This document shows, one piece after another, positions 32,011-42,754 of a stretch of 64,000 nt of DNA. Under the pieces are notes generated by a model. It saw only the letters and a list, made by a program, of their open reading frames with translations, was not told the origin of the DNA and did not search any database. The position numbers were made by a program, and so were the translations under genes. The DNA lies in contig BCIA01000006.1 of assembly GCA_001599815.1 (NCBI GenBank), positions 5,073,139 to 5,137,138 on the forward strand. Reading direction: 5' to 3'. Source of the stretch: Furcasterigmium furcatum. Lineage: Eukaryota; Ascomycota; Sordariomycetes; Glomerellales; Plectosphaerellaceae. Every line of letters starts with the position of its first letter. Positions within the stretch are counted from its first letter, which is position 1.

Positions 32011-33224
32011 TTGTCGGCCAGCCACACGATGTTCATGCTGAGGAGAAACACAGGCAAATAAATCATCAGGGACGTGATGTGGGAGGACGAGGTGTCGATC
32101 AGGCACGCGAGCTTCATGCAATTTTCTCCCAGTGCTAGCGCCGGCATCTGGGTTTTTCTTCTTCCTCTACTTTTGGCGTCGACGGGCATCGCGAGTTGCG
32201 CTGCGAATTCTGCCTCCCACGACGTATATCGACCACCGTCGGAGAGAGTGCTGGAGATTGTATTTTAGCTGGGAACAAGGGATAGGGACGGGGCGCTTTT
32301 GCGAAAGGCGGGTTTCCTGCCTGCCAAAATCTTGCTATATTGTGCTTTGGTGGAGCCAAGCGCAGCAAGAGAGGACATGTTATGACGCAGGAGCTTCGAG
32401 ACATCTTGAGCAGAGAATTGAAGCTTGTCAATATCTATCGGCGACGGGGCGGCCCCGGTGTTCGGGCTGTGACCGGGAGAGCTTGGACAGAGCTTGGGCG
32501 GCCGAGTGAAAGTATCTTCCCAGCCATTTCTCGCTTCGGAGTGACCTGACATTGGCTGGACCCCTGCCCAGGTGGTTGGAACCTGCCCGCCCGGACTCGA
32601 GCGGGGGTGGTATCCACTGTCGAGCAAACTCCCGGGCCCCACCCCCCGAAACCGAAGCGGCGCCAGGGGTCGTCCCGTCGCTGAGCTGTCGCCTGGCCCA
32701 GCCTTGCCATTTTATTGACTTGCGCCCAAAAGACGGTGGCGGGGCAACGCCCATTTATCAGGTGTGCTCCCGCGCCAGTCTCCCTCTGCCATGCCATTCC
32801 CCATTCCACACCTCTGCTGCTACACCTTGAAGACATTTCTGATTGAACATCTACCTTGTTCGGACTAGCGACTCGAAAGATTACACGATCAAGCATTGCA
32901 CCACCACTACTACCTGTACTGAACACCTCGACTCGCTTGGCGGCCTGACTTACACGACGGACTCGAACCCAACGTCGACGAGATCAGTCAAGACTCCGAC
33001 ATTGCTGAAGAACACCATTGGTGAGTCTTTCTCTCTCTTCTGAATTGCGACAAGACGAACCAACTAACAACTCTCTCAGCTTCGTCATCATTTCCTGCAT
33101 TCCTCGAGCTGTCTGGACTTGGGAAACGAGACACCATCCAAGGTCGTCCCACCTCCGCATTCCAGCCTGAACAACCACCACCTCCTCCCCTCTCTCTGAA
33201 CACCCCTCCCCCGCACCCGCCACG
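32011..33224. other. Intergenic plus leader of the 50-residue ORF
   Basis: About 1.2 kb between HP1 and the small membrane protein. The only structure recognised is a likely leader intron at 33021-33079. Confidence 0.4.
33021..33079 (+). other. Likely 5' UTR intron
   Basis: A 59-nt interval has all intron signals: GTGAGT donor, CAACTAACAAC branch site and CTCTCAG acceptor. No frame crosses it, so it would lie in the leader of the small gene starting at 33225. Confidence 0.6.
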
Positions 33225-33377
33225 ATGAATCCCAACGACACCATCGCCGTCATCGTCATCGTCCTCTTCGCCGTCCTCGCCCTCGTCGCATTCGGTATCT
33301 ACCGCCTCGTGCGACAAGCCAGGCAGAGCATGAGCGTCACGAGCAGCTCCGGCGGCAGCCACACGACGGTGGACTGA
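33225..33377 (+). CDS. Small single-pass membrane protein, 50 aa
   Basis: A complete short ORF of 50 codons, ATG to TGA. Residues 6-24 form one strong hydrophobic helix (TIAVIVIVLFAVLALVAFG). A basic stretch (YRLVRQARQS) follows, then a Ser/Gly/Thr tail ending HTTVD. The short polar N-terminus (MNPND) and basic C-side suggest a lumenal or outside N-terminus with the tail in the cytosol. Codon third positions are strongly C-biased like the real genes around it, and a well-formed leader intron precedes it by 145 nt. The start context is CACGATGA. I do not know its function. It is convergent with the BRAP2-type gene. Confidence 0.6.
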   Translation: MNPNDTIAVIVIVLFAVLALVAFGIYRLVRQARQSMSVTSSSGGSHTTVD

Positions 33378-33948
33378 ACGGTTCTCGTGAGGGCAGGGTT
33401 GACAACCTGCTGCGGCCGCGGCCGCTACAAACTACAAAGAAGAGGGCGATGGTGCCCGAGAAAGAGGAATACCCCACCGCTGCTGTGCGGATCCAGCGAC
33501 TTGATCTGGATCCGACACGGCGGAACCGAGTAATGAGGACGCACGACGCCCTGGACGCATGAATGTCACGGGAGATACGCATGGGAACAAGGCATATGGG
33601 CGGCATTTGCGATTTGACGATGTACATGATATTTACGGACGGGACACCCCGAGAGGATCTACGGAGCCAGAAAGACTGAACGGCCCGGCTGACGGGCGAG
33701 GATATGTCCTCTTGAAGACACGATGTATATAGATAGGCACGGCTAGCGGGTCACGGCGCATTTGTTGGTTTGGCAATGCATACTGAGCATTCTGATCTTG
33801 GACTATTTGGATCCTCTTCCTCGGTGCTTTTGTGATGTAGTGATGTGTCCGTCAGGGCGCCTTCGGTATATTGCTGGTCTTATCTAGCATGATCGCTTAC
33901 TTTAGAAACCGTACACCTTTCGCAACAAGTTCATCACCGCATCAGTAT
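33378..33948. other. Intergenic, convergent 3' flanks
   Basis: The 3' regions of the small membrane-protein gene (+) and the BRAP2-type gene (-). A CTGCGGCCGCGGCCGC-type GC-rich palindromic run lies near 33410-33425. No gene was seen. Confidence 0.4.
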
Positions 33949-36102
33949 CTACCTCTTTCCCTTCTTGCGCCCCTTCTTCTCAGGGACGCTCGCGCTCCCT
34001 TCGGCCAGCTCTCCCGCCTCGACCTTGCCCTCGTTCTCAAGCTCCTTCAGCTTCTCCTGGCCAGAGATGAACATGCTCAGGTCCCGGTTCATATCCTCCA
34101 GCTCGGCAATCTTGCCCTTCTGCTCACCATCCCGCGCCCTCAGCGCCGTGACAACCTCGTCCGAGTGCTCCACGCGCTTCATCAGTCCCTTGCTCATCTC
34201 CTTCTCCTCCTGCACGGCCTTGCCCAGGCTCCGGGCAAGCTCCTGCGCCTTCTCGGCCCTGCCGCGCTCCCGCGCCGCCTCCTTCTCGAGCTGCGGCACC
34301 GTCTCCCTCCTCAGCCGCCCGAGCTCGCCGCGCATCGTCTCGTTCTCCGCCCGCAGCGCCTCGATCTGCCGCGCGTTCGCATCGGCCGCCGACGACGCGT
34401 TCGCCGCCTTGTCCGCGATCTTCCTGATCATCTCCTCAAAGTACACCCGCTGCGACTCCAGCTGCGACGTAAGCAGGTGCGAGTACTCCAGGCCGATGTT
34501 CTCGAGCTTCGCGCGCGGGACCACGTCCTCGTCCTCCCCCGCGCCGCCCTGCCGGTTCGCGGCCGTGCTGTCCGGCAGCTCGACGACCTTGCCGTCGCCC
34601 TTGTCGCGGATGAGCCGGTGCACCCACGTGTCGCCGGCGTAGTCCCAGACGTGCTGGGTCTCGAGCTCCAGCGCGAAACAGTGCGCGGTCTCTTTCCAGT
34701 GGTCCTTGGCATGGCCGTTCTTGTAGCGCCCGCAGCCTACCCTGCCGCAGATGAGGCAGATCCAGAGGTCGTCGGGGGTGTCGCAGACGCTGCAGAGGTT
34801 GGAGACGGACCCGCCGAATGGTTGGTTGTACGGGTTCGCGGGGTCGAAGGCCTCGTTCGTGTGGCGGCAGATGGGGCACCCGGAGCCCTTCCAGCTCTCC
34901 AGGCATGTGCAGTGGAAGACGTGCTGGCAGGCGATCGTCATCAGGCCGGTCGTGTCATCCATGCGCTCGAGGCAGACGGCGCAGGTGGGGAGCTCGATCA
35001 GATTCGGGGTCGGCGGCGGGAACGGCCTCAGCGTGTTCGACACGGGCGTGGATCCGGATGGCGTGAAAGGGTCGCGACTGAGGTCTGGGAAGTGGCCGTC
35101 TGGCCTGGTTGGTGTCTCGAAGGTGATGGACCTGACGAAGACGACCTGGCAGACTTGCCCGACGTCGCTCAGCGGCTTTCCATCAAACTCCTTCTGCCAC
35201 TGCCGTGCCCTTTGAGAGGTCTGGAACTTCATAAGTACCAGATAACGGTTCATCTGGGCCGTCATGACGAGCCTGTAGTGGCTGATGCCCTCTCTCCACT
35301 GGTGGCCGATGAATCCCAGGAGGTCCCGCGGCACCATATAGCTCGGGACGGCCGGGATACAGAGGATGGTGCAGTCATCCTCTTTCTGGCCATCGCCGTT
35401 CTCCTCGGGCGAGATTCGAAGGCTCGGTGTCTCCTCTTGCTCCCTGTAGAAATGGACGACTCCCCATCCGGCCTCGGTGTTCCTCGTCTCGACGGGCAAG
35501 ACCTTGGCCTTGGTCGGCCTGCCTCCGCTGCTGTACATCGGGCCAATACCCGTGGCAGCATGAGAGCTGCTGCTGGCCTCGTTCTCCGCCATGTCACGGG
35601 GGTTGTTCTCCTCGTCGAAGCTCTCGATCCTGACCCGCCCAAAGCGCCAGTCTCTGACAGCCGTTTCGGGGCGGATCGCGACAGTCGCCGGTGGTGGGGG
35701 AAAGCTCTGTGTCCTGGCCTTCCACTGCCGCTCTGAGAGTATCTCGATGTTTTTGCCGTCCTCTTTCTCGGCCGCTGCTCGCGAGGGGCCGCAGTCTATC
35801 ACGCTGGCTCCTGGTGTCTCTCCCGGGAGGTTTTGGTGATGGTGGCTTGGTTTTCGCACGTTGTCTGAGGACTGTATAGGCGAAGGCTGTGGCCTGAAGG
35901 GCAGCGAAGCTTTCGTTTTGTCTTTGAGAGGGTGCGATGGAAGCTCGCCGAAGATGTCTGTTCCGAGGCAAGGAAACCAGTTGTCGGCCGCTGGACGGGC
36001 GGAGTGGCCTCCGACAGCGCCGCCGTTGCTCGTGTTCGTAGACGCCTTCGGTTCTGGCGTCGGGTAGAGTTCGAACTTGAGATGGTAAAAGTACGAGGGC
36101 AT
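33949..36102 (-). CDS. BRAP2-type RING and UBP zinc-finger E3 ligase
   Basis: This is an intronless protein of 717 aa of the BRAP2/Etp1 family, which are ubiquitin ligases and scaffolds. It opens MPSYFYHLKFELYP, the family start. Order: a disordered region (20-180); an RRM-like BRAP2 domain with TILCIPAVPSYMVPRDLLGFIG and YLVLMKFQ (about 245-330); a RING finger from C374 (CAVCLERM, then CQHVFHCTCLESW, then CPIC); a UBP-type zinc finger from C437 (CSVCDTPDDLWICLICGRVGCGRY, then HAKDHWKETAHCF). A long coiled coil (about 560-700) follows, ending in a basic KKGRKKGKR. The domain order is complete. The TTG-led open frame above ATG 36102 is not used. It may bind ubiquitin through the UBP finger. 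Confidence 0.92.
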   Translation of the reverse strand: MPSYFYHLKFELYPTPEPKASTNTSNGGAVGGHSARPAADNWFPCLGTDIFGELPSHPLKDKTKASLPFRPQPSPIQSSDNVRKPSHHHQNLPGETPGASVIDCGPSRAAAEKEDGKNIEILSERQWKARTQSFPPPPATVAIRPETAVRDWRFGRVRIESFDEENNPRDMAENEASSSSHAATGIGPMYSSGGRPTKAKVLPVETRNTEAGWGVVHFYREQEETPSLRISPEENGDGQKEDDCTILCIPAVPSYMVPRDLLGFIGHQWREGISHYRLVMTAQMNRYLVLMKFQTSQRARQWQKEFDGKPLSDVGQVCQVVFVRSITFETPTRPDGHFPDLSRDPFTPSGSTPVSNTLRPFPPPTPNLIELPTCAVCLERMDDTTGLMTIACQHVFHCTCLESWKGSGCPICRHTNEAFDPANPYNQPFGGSVSNLCSVCDTPDDLWICLICGRVGCGRYKNGHAKDHWKETAHCFALELETQHVWDYAGDTWVHRLIRDKGDGKVVELPDSTAANRQGGAGEDEDVVPRAKLENIGLEYSHLLTSQLESQRVYFEEMIRKIADKAANASSAADANARQIEALRAENETMRGELGRLRRETVPQLEKEAARERGRAEKAQELARSLGKAVQEEKEMSKGLMKRVEHSDEVVTALRARDGEQKGKIAELEDMNRDLSMFISGQEKLKELENEGKVEAGELAEGSASVPEKKGRKKGKR

Positions 36103-36811
36103 CTCTATCCGGGCGATAGTTGTCTGCAAGATAGCTTGCGAATCGAGTAGCGTTCTTGTGAGATAAGAATGGGAGGTGCTGGTTACGGCGGTAGAATAAC
36201 CTCAACAGATAGACCTTTCCACAGGACTGAGAAGCCAAACATGCCGTACAAAATCTGGGAAAGGGAGATGTCGGAGGCGGGGTTGCGATGTGTCGAGGAA
36301 TTCATGAAGCTCTTCAGCCATGTTTTGGGTGGGTTATCAACTGGAACTCAAATCGCCCAGCGTCCAGTCATCCCACTAATCAAGTCCCCCAGCATGCCCA
36401 ACACACCGCCTTCTCCATCAAGGTGACCCCTCCAAAACCCCACCGCAGCTTCACCTAGGCCGTCTTGGTACTGTACTCGCCCCTTCGAATGTCATCGAGC
36501 AGGAGCTCCTCAACGCTACATCTGAAAATGTCTAGATCATGAGTCACTGCGAGATCAAGAAGCTTATCTGATCACAGATGGAAAGGCGAAACATCACATG
36601 GAATAGAGAGACCAGATGGAATCACGAGTGGACAGAAAAGTCTGTATTGCTGCGCTCATGTCTGCGCGCGCTGTGCAGCTAGTGCTGCCTAACGAGTTCA
36701 TCGTTCATTGATGCCAAAACCGTGCCATCATTCCTGACCGATGGATATTCCGAGAACGCCGAAAGCAGTGCCTGTGTTGTTATTGGCGATGAAGAGGACA
36801 TTGCCAGCCGC
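36103..36811. other. Intergenic, BRAP2-type promoter and polyubiquitin 3' end
   Basis: About 700 nt with no gene. It separates two minus-strand genes. Confidence 0.4.
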
Positions 36812-37786
36812 CTACTGGCCGCCACGAAGACGCAGGACGAGATGCAGAGTCGACTCCTTCTGGATGTTGTAATCCGACAGGGTACGTCCATCTTCCAGCT
36901 GCTTTCCAGCGAAGATCAGGCGCTGCTGGTCAGGAGGAATACCCTCCTTATCCTGGATCTTCGACTTCACGTTATCGATCGTGTCGGACGATTCGACTTC
37001 CAGGGTAATAGTCTTGCCGGTGAGGGTCTTGACAAAGATCTGCATACCACCACGCAGACGAAGGACGAGATGCAGGGTAGACTCCTTCTGGATGTTGTAG
37101 TCAGACAGGGTGCGGCCATCTTCCAACTGCTTGCCCGCAAAGATGAGGCGCTGCTGGTCGGGAGGGATGCCCTCCTTGTCCTGGATCTTGCTCTTCACGT
37201 TGTCGATTGTGTCAGAAGACTCGACTTCCAGAGTGATGGTCTTTCCGGTGAGGGTCTTGACGAAAATCTGCATGCCACCACGCAGACGGAGCACCAGGTG
37301 GAGGGTGGACTCCTTCTGGATATTGTAGTCGGAGAGGGTGCGGCCATCCTCAAGTTGCTTGCCGGCGAAAATCAGACGCTGCTGGTCGGGAGGGATACCC
37401 TCCTTGTCCTGGATCTTCGACTTGACGTTGTCGATGGTATCGGAAGACTCGACCTCGAGAGTGATGGTCTTTCCGGTCAGGGTCTTGACGACTGAGGAGG
37501 GACGTTAGTTGCTGGTGGGCGGGAAAGAGCTCGGAGATGCCGACTTACAGATCTGCATGCCACCGCGAAGACGGAGAACCAGGTGGAGCGTGGACTCCTT
37601 CTGGATGTTGTAGTCGCTTAGGGTGCGACCGTCCTCGAGCTGCTTACCAGCGAAAATGAGACGCTGCTGATCGGGGGGAATGCCCTCCTTGTCCTGGATC
37701 TTGGACTTGACGTTGTCAATGGTATCCGAGGACTCCACCTCAAGGGTGATGGTCTTGCCAGTCAGAGTCTTGACGAAGATCTGCAT
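36812..37786 (-). CDS. UBI4: Polyubiquitin, four head-to-tail units
   Basis: The gene encodes a precursor cut by deubiquitinases into four ubiquitin monomers. The model is complement(join(36812..37491, 37549..37786)), 305 aa: 4 x 76 plus a terminal Gln that masks the last Gly-Gly. All units read [11 protein letters not shown] to LRLRGG. The first unit lies wholly in exon 1. The 57-nt intron (GTAAGT donor, CTCAG acceptor) falls after the first nucleotide of codon 4 of unit 2. Units differ from each other at many silent sites, so they are not freshly amplified. Such genes are usually stress-induced. Confidence 0.97.
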
Positions 37787-40202
37787 GGTGACGGTTGACG
37801 CTGTTTGCGCTGCTGATTCTGTTGCGTCGGGTGTAGGTGATCGTGAGAGAGAAGGGGAAAGGACGAGTCTCTTGAACCAGATGTGGTTGGGGATAGAGAA
37901 GGGTTGGTGTGGAAGAGGGGAAAAGGTGAAGGTTTGGGTTGGGTGAGGCGAAGAGGTTAAATAGGGTGGCCTCGAGGATGGGAGGCGAGGAGGCAAGGCA
38001 GTCACGGCTGGTTGAGGAGGCAGGCAGGCGCAGACTGGCCGGAGTGACTGGGAAGTAGCCTTGGTTGGACCGGGGGCGGGGGTGATTCATCAGCGCTATG
38101 CGCAGCAAGGCACGGCGCTAAGAGGAGGCAAGGGCCCGCCGGAATCGGCCGGAAGGCTCCAGAAAGTGGAGGACCCAAGGTTGCGAGTACTTCAACTTAC
38201 GAAAAATTTACTACGCAATAATAAGTACTCGCTACACAGGCGAGTTACGACGGACCTCTCAGCCTTCCCACTTACGAGGCCTGCACTGGGGTAGAATGTC
38301 ACTGCCCGGGCGGGCATCGCTGGCGAATGCGACACATCGTCCCTTGAGTGATGACACAGCCTACTACCTCAATCAGATCTTTCTGCGACAAACCGGGAGA
38401 CCCCTTTTTCATTTAGCTGCTCAACTGTGTCCGATGCTTCTATCTTCTAGGTGGAAGATGCCAGGTGTACCTCGGTATTCCGCCGACGAAGATGCATGAT
38501 CCAACCTGACCTTATCAGCTGAGCACATCCCTGCTGGTCTGTCACCCCGCCCGCTCGCTCGTTCCGAACCAGGGAGTGCCTCTCGCTCCTAAATCAAGAG
38601 CGAGGCAGTCGGCTTGAAGATAGGCACTCAAGCACTGCAGGGGGTTGCGATCGGACAATCGGCGGACACAGAACGCGGGCCAAATGTTCGCGATGATATC
38701 GCAGCAACGAGGCCAAATGGCATCATTCCAACAGCCCAACCCGCCACCGCTTTCAGCGACGGGAGGCCCAACAACCAGCCAGACTGCCAGGTCCCAGACT
38801 CCCAGCGAGACACCTCCAAAACAGCTCCACTTTTCCCCCAAGACAAGCATCGCCAGCCCATGTTCCTCGCCACCGGACCTCACCATTCTCCAATCCGACC
38901 GAACCTTCAGAGCCTCAAGACGGACTGATCTACCTTTCCCGCCAATCGCTTGTCCAAAGCTAAGACGGTCAGATCGGCCACCCTCTTCTTTTCTTTCAAC
39001 CACAGCGCGCTCCCGTCTCTCGACGTCGTCCAACATCGTGACATCTTCGTCCGCGAGGAGTATGGAACCCGGACCCCTGCACTGACTGACCACCCAAGCC
39101 AGACACAGTCGGGGCACAATGCGGGGTAGAGACTCACCCAGGAATAATGACATAATCGCTCCGACGACGTCATCTCCCATGGTCCCGGCATCAGCCAGAC
39201 CCTGATTTCGTCGTTTTGAGACCGTCTATAGATTACCAGACAACCACTCCCACCCCTGACCGACATTTGCGGCTAACTTACGACGTAACCAGGCGTCCCA
39301 GCCATACTTGGTGTGAACCGGGTATGACGAACTTCCATGTCGATTGTACTCTCAATCGCTCCCTTGCCTCCTCATCGTTCAGTGCGAACATGCATTGCAT
39401 CGACCAGTCTCGAATGGCGCGATCAACACGGCCTCGCACACCCTCAACAACCTTGAGCCTAACAAATAACGCATCACAAGCAGGATACTCCCGACGATGT
39501 TGAAATGTACTTTTTGGCTATCAATGTGTGTAGGCCGACTGCTGGCAGCGGCATTGATGCGTGCCTGCGGCTGTAAAGACCACGCTGGCCTCCCATTCCT
39601 CGTTCCATGTCAGGACCTTCATGGCCTCAAAACGCCGTCTTCTATGCTTATCATCATCATGATAAATGTCTGAATGCTCGGGATTCGTGTCCGTGCCTGT
39701 CATTCCGGCCATTCCCTCATCTCAAGGACCCAAGCTCCCAACACAAGCCTCGGTGGCACGAGAACTTGCGCGACTTGGATCCCCCCGGCGATTCTTCGTC
39801 GAATTTCATCGCCGTGTGCTGCCGTGCTCGTACAATCATGAACAAATATCATCAAGAATGCCTCATGAAAAGGGTCGTAAAACATCGTCGAACATCGTCG
39901 TCGTGGCGGTGACCAGCCGGAAGAAGCGAAGAAATTCCAGGCAAATGGCGCGAGATGTGAGCAAGCTCGGCATCAGGCGACCGCCCAAGAGTAGAGAAGA
40001 TCGCGTCAAATCCAGAAGAAATGCTTCCAAAAACTAACACCGCACCCCTACGCGCGTTGCGCGCATCGAGTGCTAACGCCGTCGCTGTGGCAATACAAAG
40101 GAAAGATCATAAAATAGCGAGCCGTATTCAAAGTCGCCAATAGATAGATGGTGGGTTAGATGTCAAAAATCAGGAACTCGCGCCTGGCCAACAAGAAGTC
40201 CT
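37787..40202. other. 2.4-kb intergenic, polyubiquitin promoter side
   Basis: The region holds the polyubiquitin promoter and the 3' flank of the Zn(II)2Cys6 gene. Scattered frames (for example 38542-39180 minus and 39666-40037 plus) show no family features. A short tandem AACATCGTCG occurs at about 39880-39900. Confidence 0.4.
37957..37964 (-). promoter_or_regulatory. Possible TATA box of polyubiquitin
   Basis: The minus strand reads CTATTTAA here, about 170 nt above the ubiquitin ATG, followed by a pyrimidine-rich leader. This is the only TATA-like match close to the gene. Position and sequence fit, but there is no transcript evidence. Confidence 0.35.
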
Positions 40203-42754
40203 CTAGTTGGCTCGGATGACCAACTTGGACAGGAACTTGTTGGACAACGAGTCAAAGTCGTTGCGATCAAAGGTGCAGTCCGGGCGGCCGCGGAGGTAAT
40301 CCTCTGAAGCAGGGGTCAGTAAATACGTCAACGATTATGGGGGCCAAATAGCTTACCGTGCTTGATAACATGCTCCCGCACTTCAGTCATGGCTTCACAC
40401 ACAGCCACGTTGTTGTTCAAAATGTGTCCGTGCTTGGCCGTGTCCCAGTCGATGAAAGCAGGAAGCTTTTGGGAGATGGCATGGAAGAGGCCGACGATGA
40501 CACCGACGGGGGTGGTTTCCATGTCCTGGCAGAACTTGTTTACCGCGGCAGGATCGGGCATACGGAAATGCGAGTCAAACTGCATCTCCTCCCACACAGC
40601 GAGCAGAATCGAGGCCAGCATGAAAATGGTGGGCCAGTTCTTGAGACGCTCACCGCTGTACACGCTCGAATACAGGGAGGAGAGCTCCGCGAGAATATCC
40701 CTTTGCAACTCGCGCCACATGTCGGCAAGAGCACACTTGATCTGGAAGTTGACCATGACAGGAGCGACGGTCTGGCCGTAGAACTTGGAGTCCTCGTCGT
40801 CAATCTGGCCTTCGAATGAGTTTTCCTCGCCCTGGTTCTGAACCATCGTGATATGCATGGTCAGGTTGTAAGCGAGAACCAACTTGAGGGCCTTGCGGAT
40901 CACAGGCATTTGCTGCTTGACGTAGAAGCGGTGCGCCGTCTTGAGAATCTCGGTGATGAACGGAGTGCCCTCGAAGTGGTCGTCAATGAACTCCTCGAAG
41001 GGCCCGTCGATGTGCTTCTCGAGGTACGTGTGAAGAGCCTCCATGGAGATGCCCTTGGCACCAACGTCGAGTCTCTCGGTGCGGATATCGAACTCGATGG
41101 GGTCTTGGTCAGTCAGATGAGACTCAACCCAGTCCACTGCGAAGACGCTCTCATCCTTGACATAGACCTCGCGAACGTAGACGGGGAGAGCAAAACCGTA
41201 GCCATGGGTGATCCACATGACTTTCTCGTTTTCGGAGAAGCCCTTGACGTTGAATACGGAGACGTTGAGGCTCATGTGACGTTCAAAGTCAACCTTCCAG
41301 TCCTTAAGGAAGTAGCCAATGTCCTTGATGTCGATACGCGTGCAAGGAACCTGCCACAGGCGAGCGTGCGAGGGCTGGCAGCCGGCGCAAGGGTCTCCCT
41401 TGTCGCAGGTCTTCTTGAGGAACTTGCAACGAAGACAGGCACGCAATTTTCGGATCTCGCTAGCTTGCCTGCGCTGGTCAGAGGAGAGGGGACCACGACG
41501 GCGGCCAACCTTCTTCTCGGCGGCGCCGTCTTTCTTTCCGTTGGAGGTGCGGCGGATGACGGGCTTAGCGGTCTTGCTGATGGGGCTCTTGCGCTGACCA
41601 GAGTTTCTCCGCGAAGCAGTCGGCGGAGTCGTGGCACCCGAACCACTTCCGGAGCTGGGGCGGGTGGTGGTAGCGCGAATGGCCATGGGAGCAACAACTG
41701 CCGTGGGACTGGTGGACTCGTGGCTATGGTTATGAGCGTGGTTGTGGTTCTCTCCGTAGCAGCCGCGGTGTGACGACTGCTCAGGATACGAGTCGGAGTC
41801 GGGCGAGAACGGCGAGATGGGGAAAGCAGCAACCTCTTCATAGCTGCCAATCTCGAAGGAGTTCGCTCCATCCGAAGAGTCCGAGTTGGTCCGGAGATGC
41901 AGCGTCTCGCTGGGGTTGAAGACGGCGGCGTTCGACTGGGTCTGGAACTGGTCCATGTTGCCGGTGTTGCTCTGGTCGCCAACCACCATCCAGCCACCCT
42001 CGTTGGAGCTGGCCAGGGACAGGACTTCCAAGAACGTGCCTGTCGGCGAGCTGCTGCCAACGGGATGAGAGAAGGCCATGTGTGGCACTGCTGCCTGAAT
42101 ATCCTGCCAATTCTCGATGCCGGAAGCAAGGTTGGGCAGGTTCATGGCCGCAATTGTGTCGTCCATGGGAGGCATGGTGTTGAAGGCCGTAGCTTGCAAG
42201 AAGTTGTTCACAGGCATTGCTTGGGTCGTGGCGGAGAGGTAGGTCATCGGGTTAATGGGGGCGAAGCTCGAGGCGAAGCCGTCGTAGGTGACCGGCATGT
42301 ACGAGTCTGAGACGAAGGATGAGAAGTCATTGGTGGCTTGCTGGTGTTGTTGCAGATGCTGCTGCAGGGCAAAGTCGGTGAGGAGGTTACGAGGTTGCTG
42401 AAAGGGCGAGGTCGAGGCGCTTTGCGTGGGCGATGTCGAGTGGTGATGCTGCTGGGCCTCGGGGGAACTTGAAGCGTGGTGCAGGCTGTTCGAGGTCATG
42501 TCGAGGGGCATCGACCACATGTGGTGCTGTTGCTGCTGCTGGGCAGGCAGAGCAGTGGTCGACTGAGGACTGCTGTGGCTCGATGTCGAAGCCATCTGGT
42601 GCTGCTGGTGCTGGTGCTGCTGCGGGTGCTGCTGGTGCGAGGACATCTGGAAGGCGAACTGGTGCAGACGCTCCCTCTGCTGGTCTGAGTTGGCGATTTC
42701 CCAAAAGGCAGCAGCGTCTCCTCCGCTGGTCGGATCAAAGTTGAGGTTGTTCAT
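40203..42754 (-). CDS. Zn(II)2Cys6 transcription factor
   Basis: This is a fungal-specific regulator of 832 aa. The model is complement(join(40203..40303, 40357..42754)); the 53-nt intron adds a C-terminus of 33 residues. The N-terminal half is rich in Gln, His and Ser (QQHPQQHQHQQHQ near residue 45), typical of activation regions. A basic stretch (VGRRRGPLSSDQRR) precedes the zinc cluster, whose six Cys start at residue 440 with spacing C-x2-C-x6-C-x5-C-x2-C-x11-C. The x11 last gap and the unusual mid-protein position separate it from the Gal4 type with an N-terminal cluster. The C-terminal 330 residues look folded and mostly helical. The target genes are unknown. The start is ATG 42754; the longer frame begins with GTG. 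Almost 5 kb of non-coding DNA lies upstream. Confidence 0.9.

Noticed and set aside
33871..35736. 621-codon open frame on the plus strand
   Set aside because: It lies opposite the BRAP2-type gene, is rich in Leu/Arg/Val as expected for the antisense of a GC-rich gene, and has no motifs.
36722..37495. 257-codon repetitive frame on the plus strand
   Set aside because: Its internal repeats are only the antisense of the ubiquitin units.
40853..41773. 306-codon frame on the plus strand
   Set aside because: Antisense of the Zn(II)2Cys6 gene; no motif.
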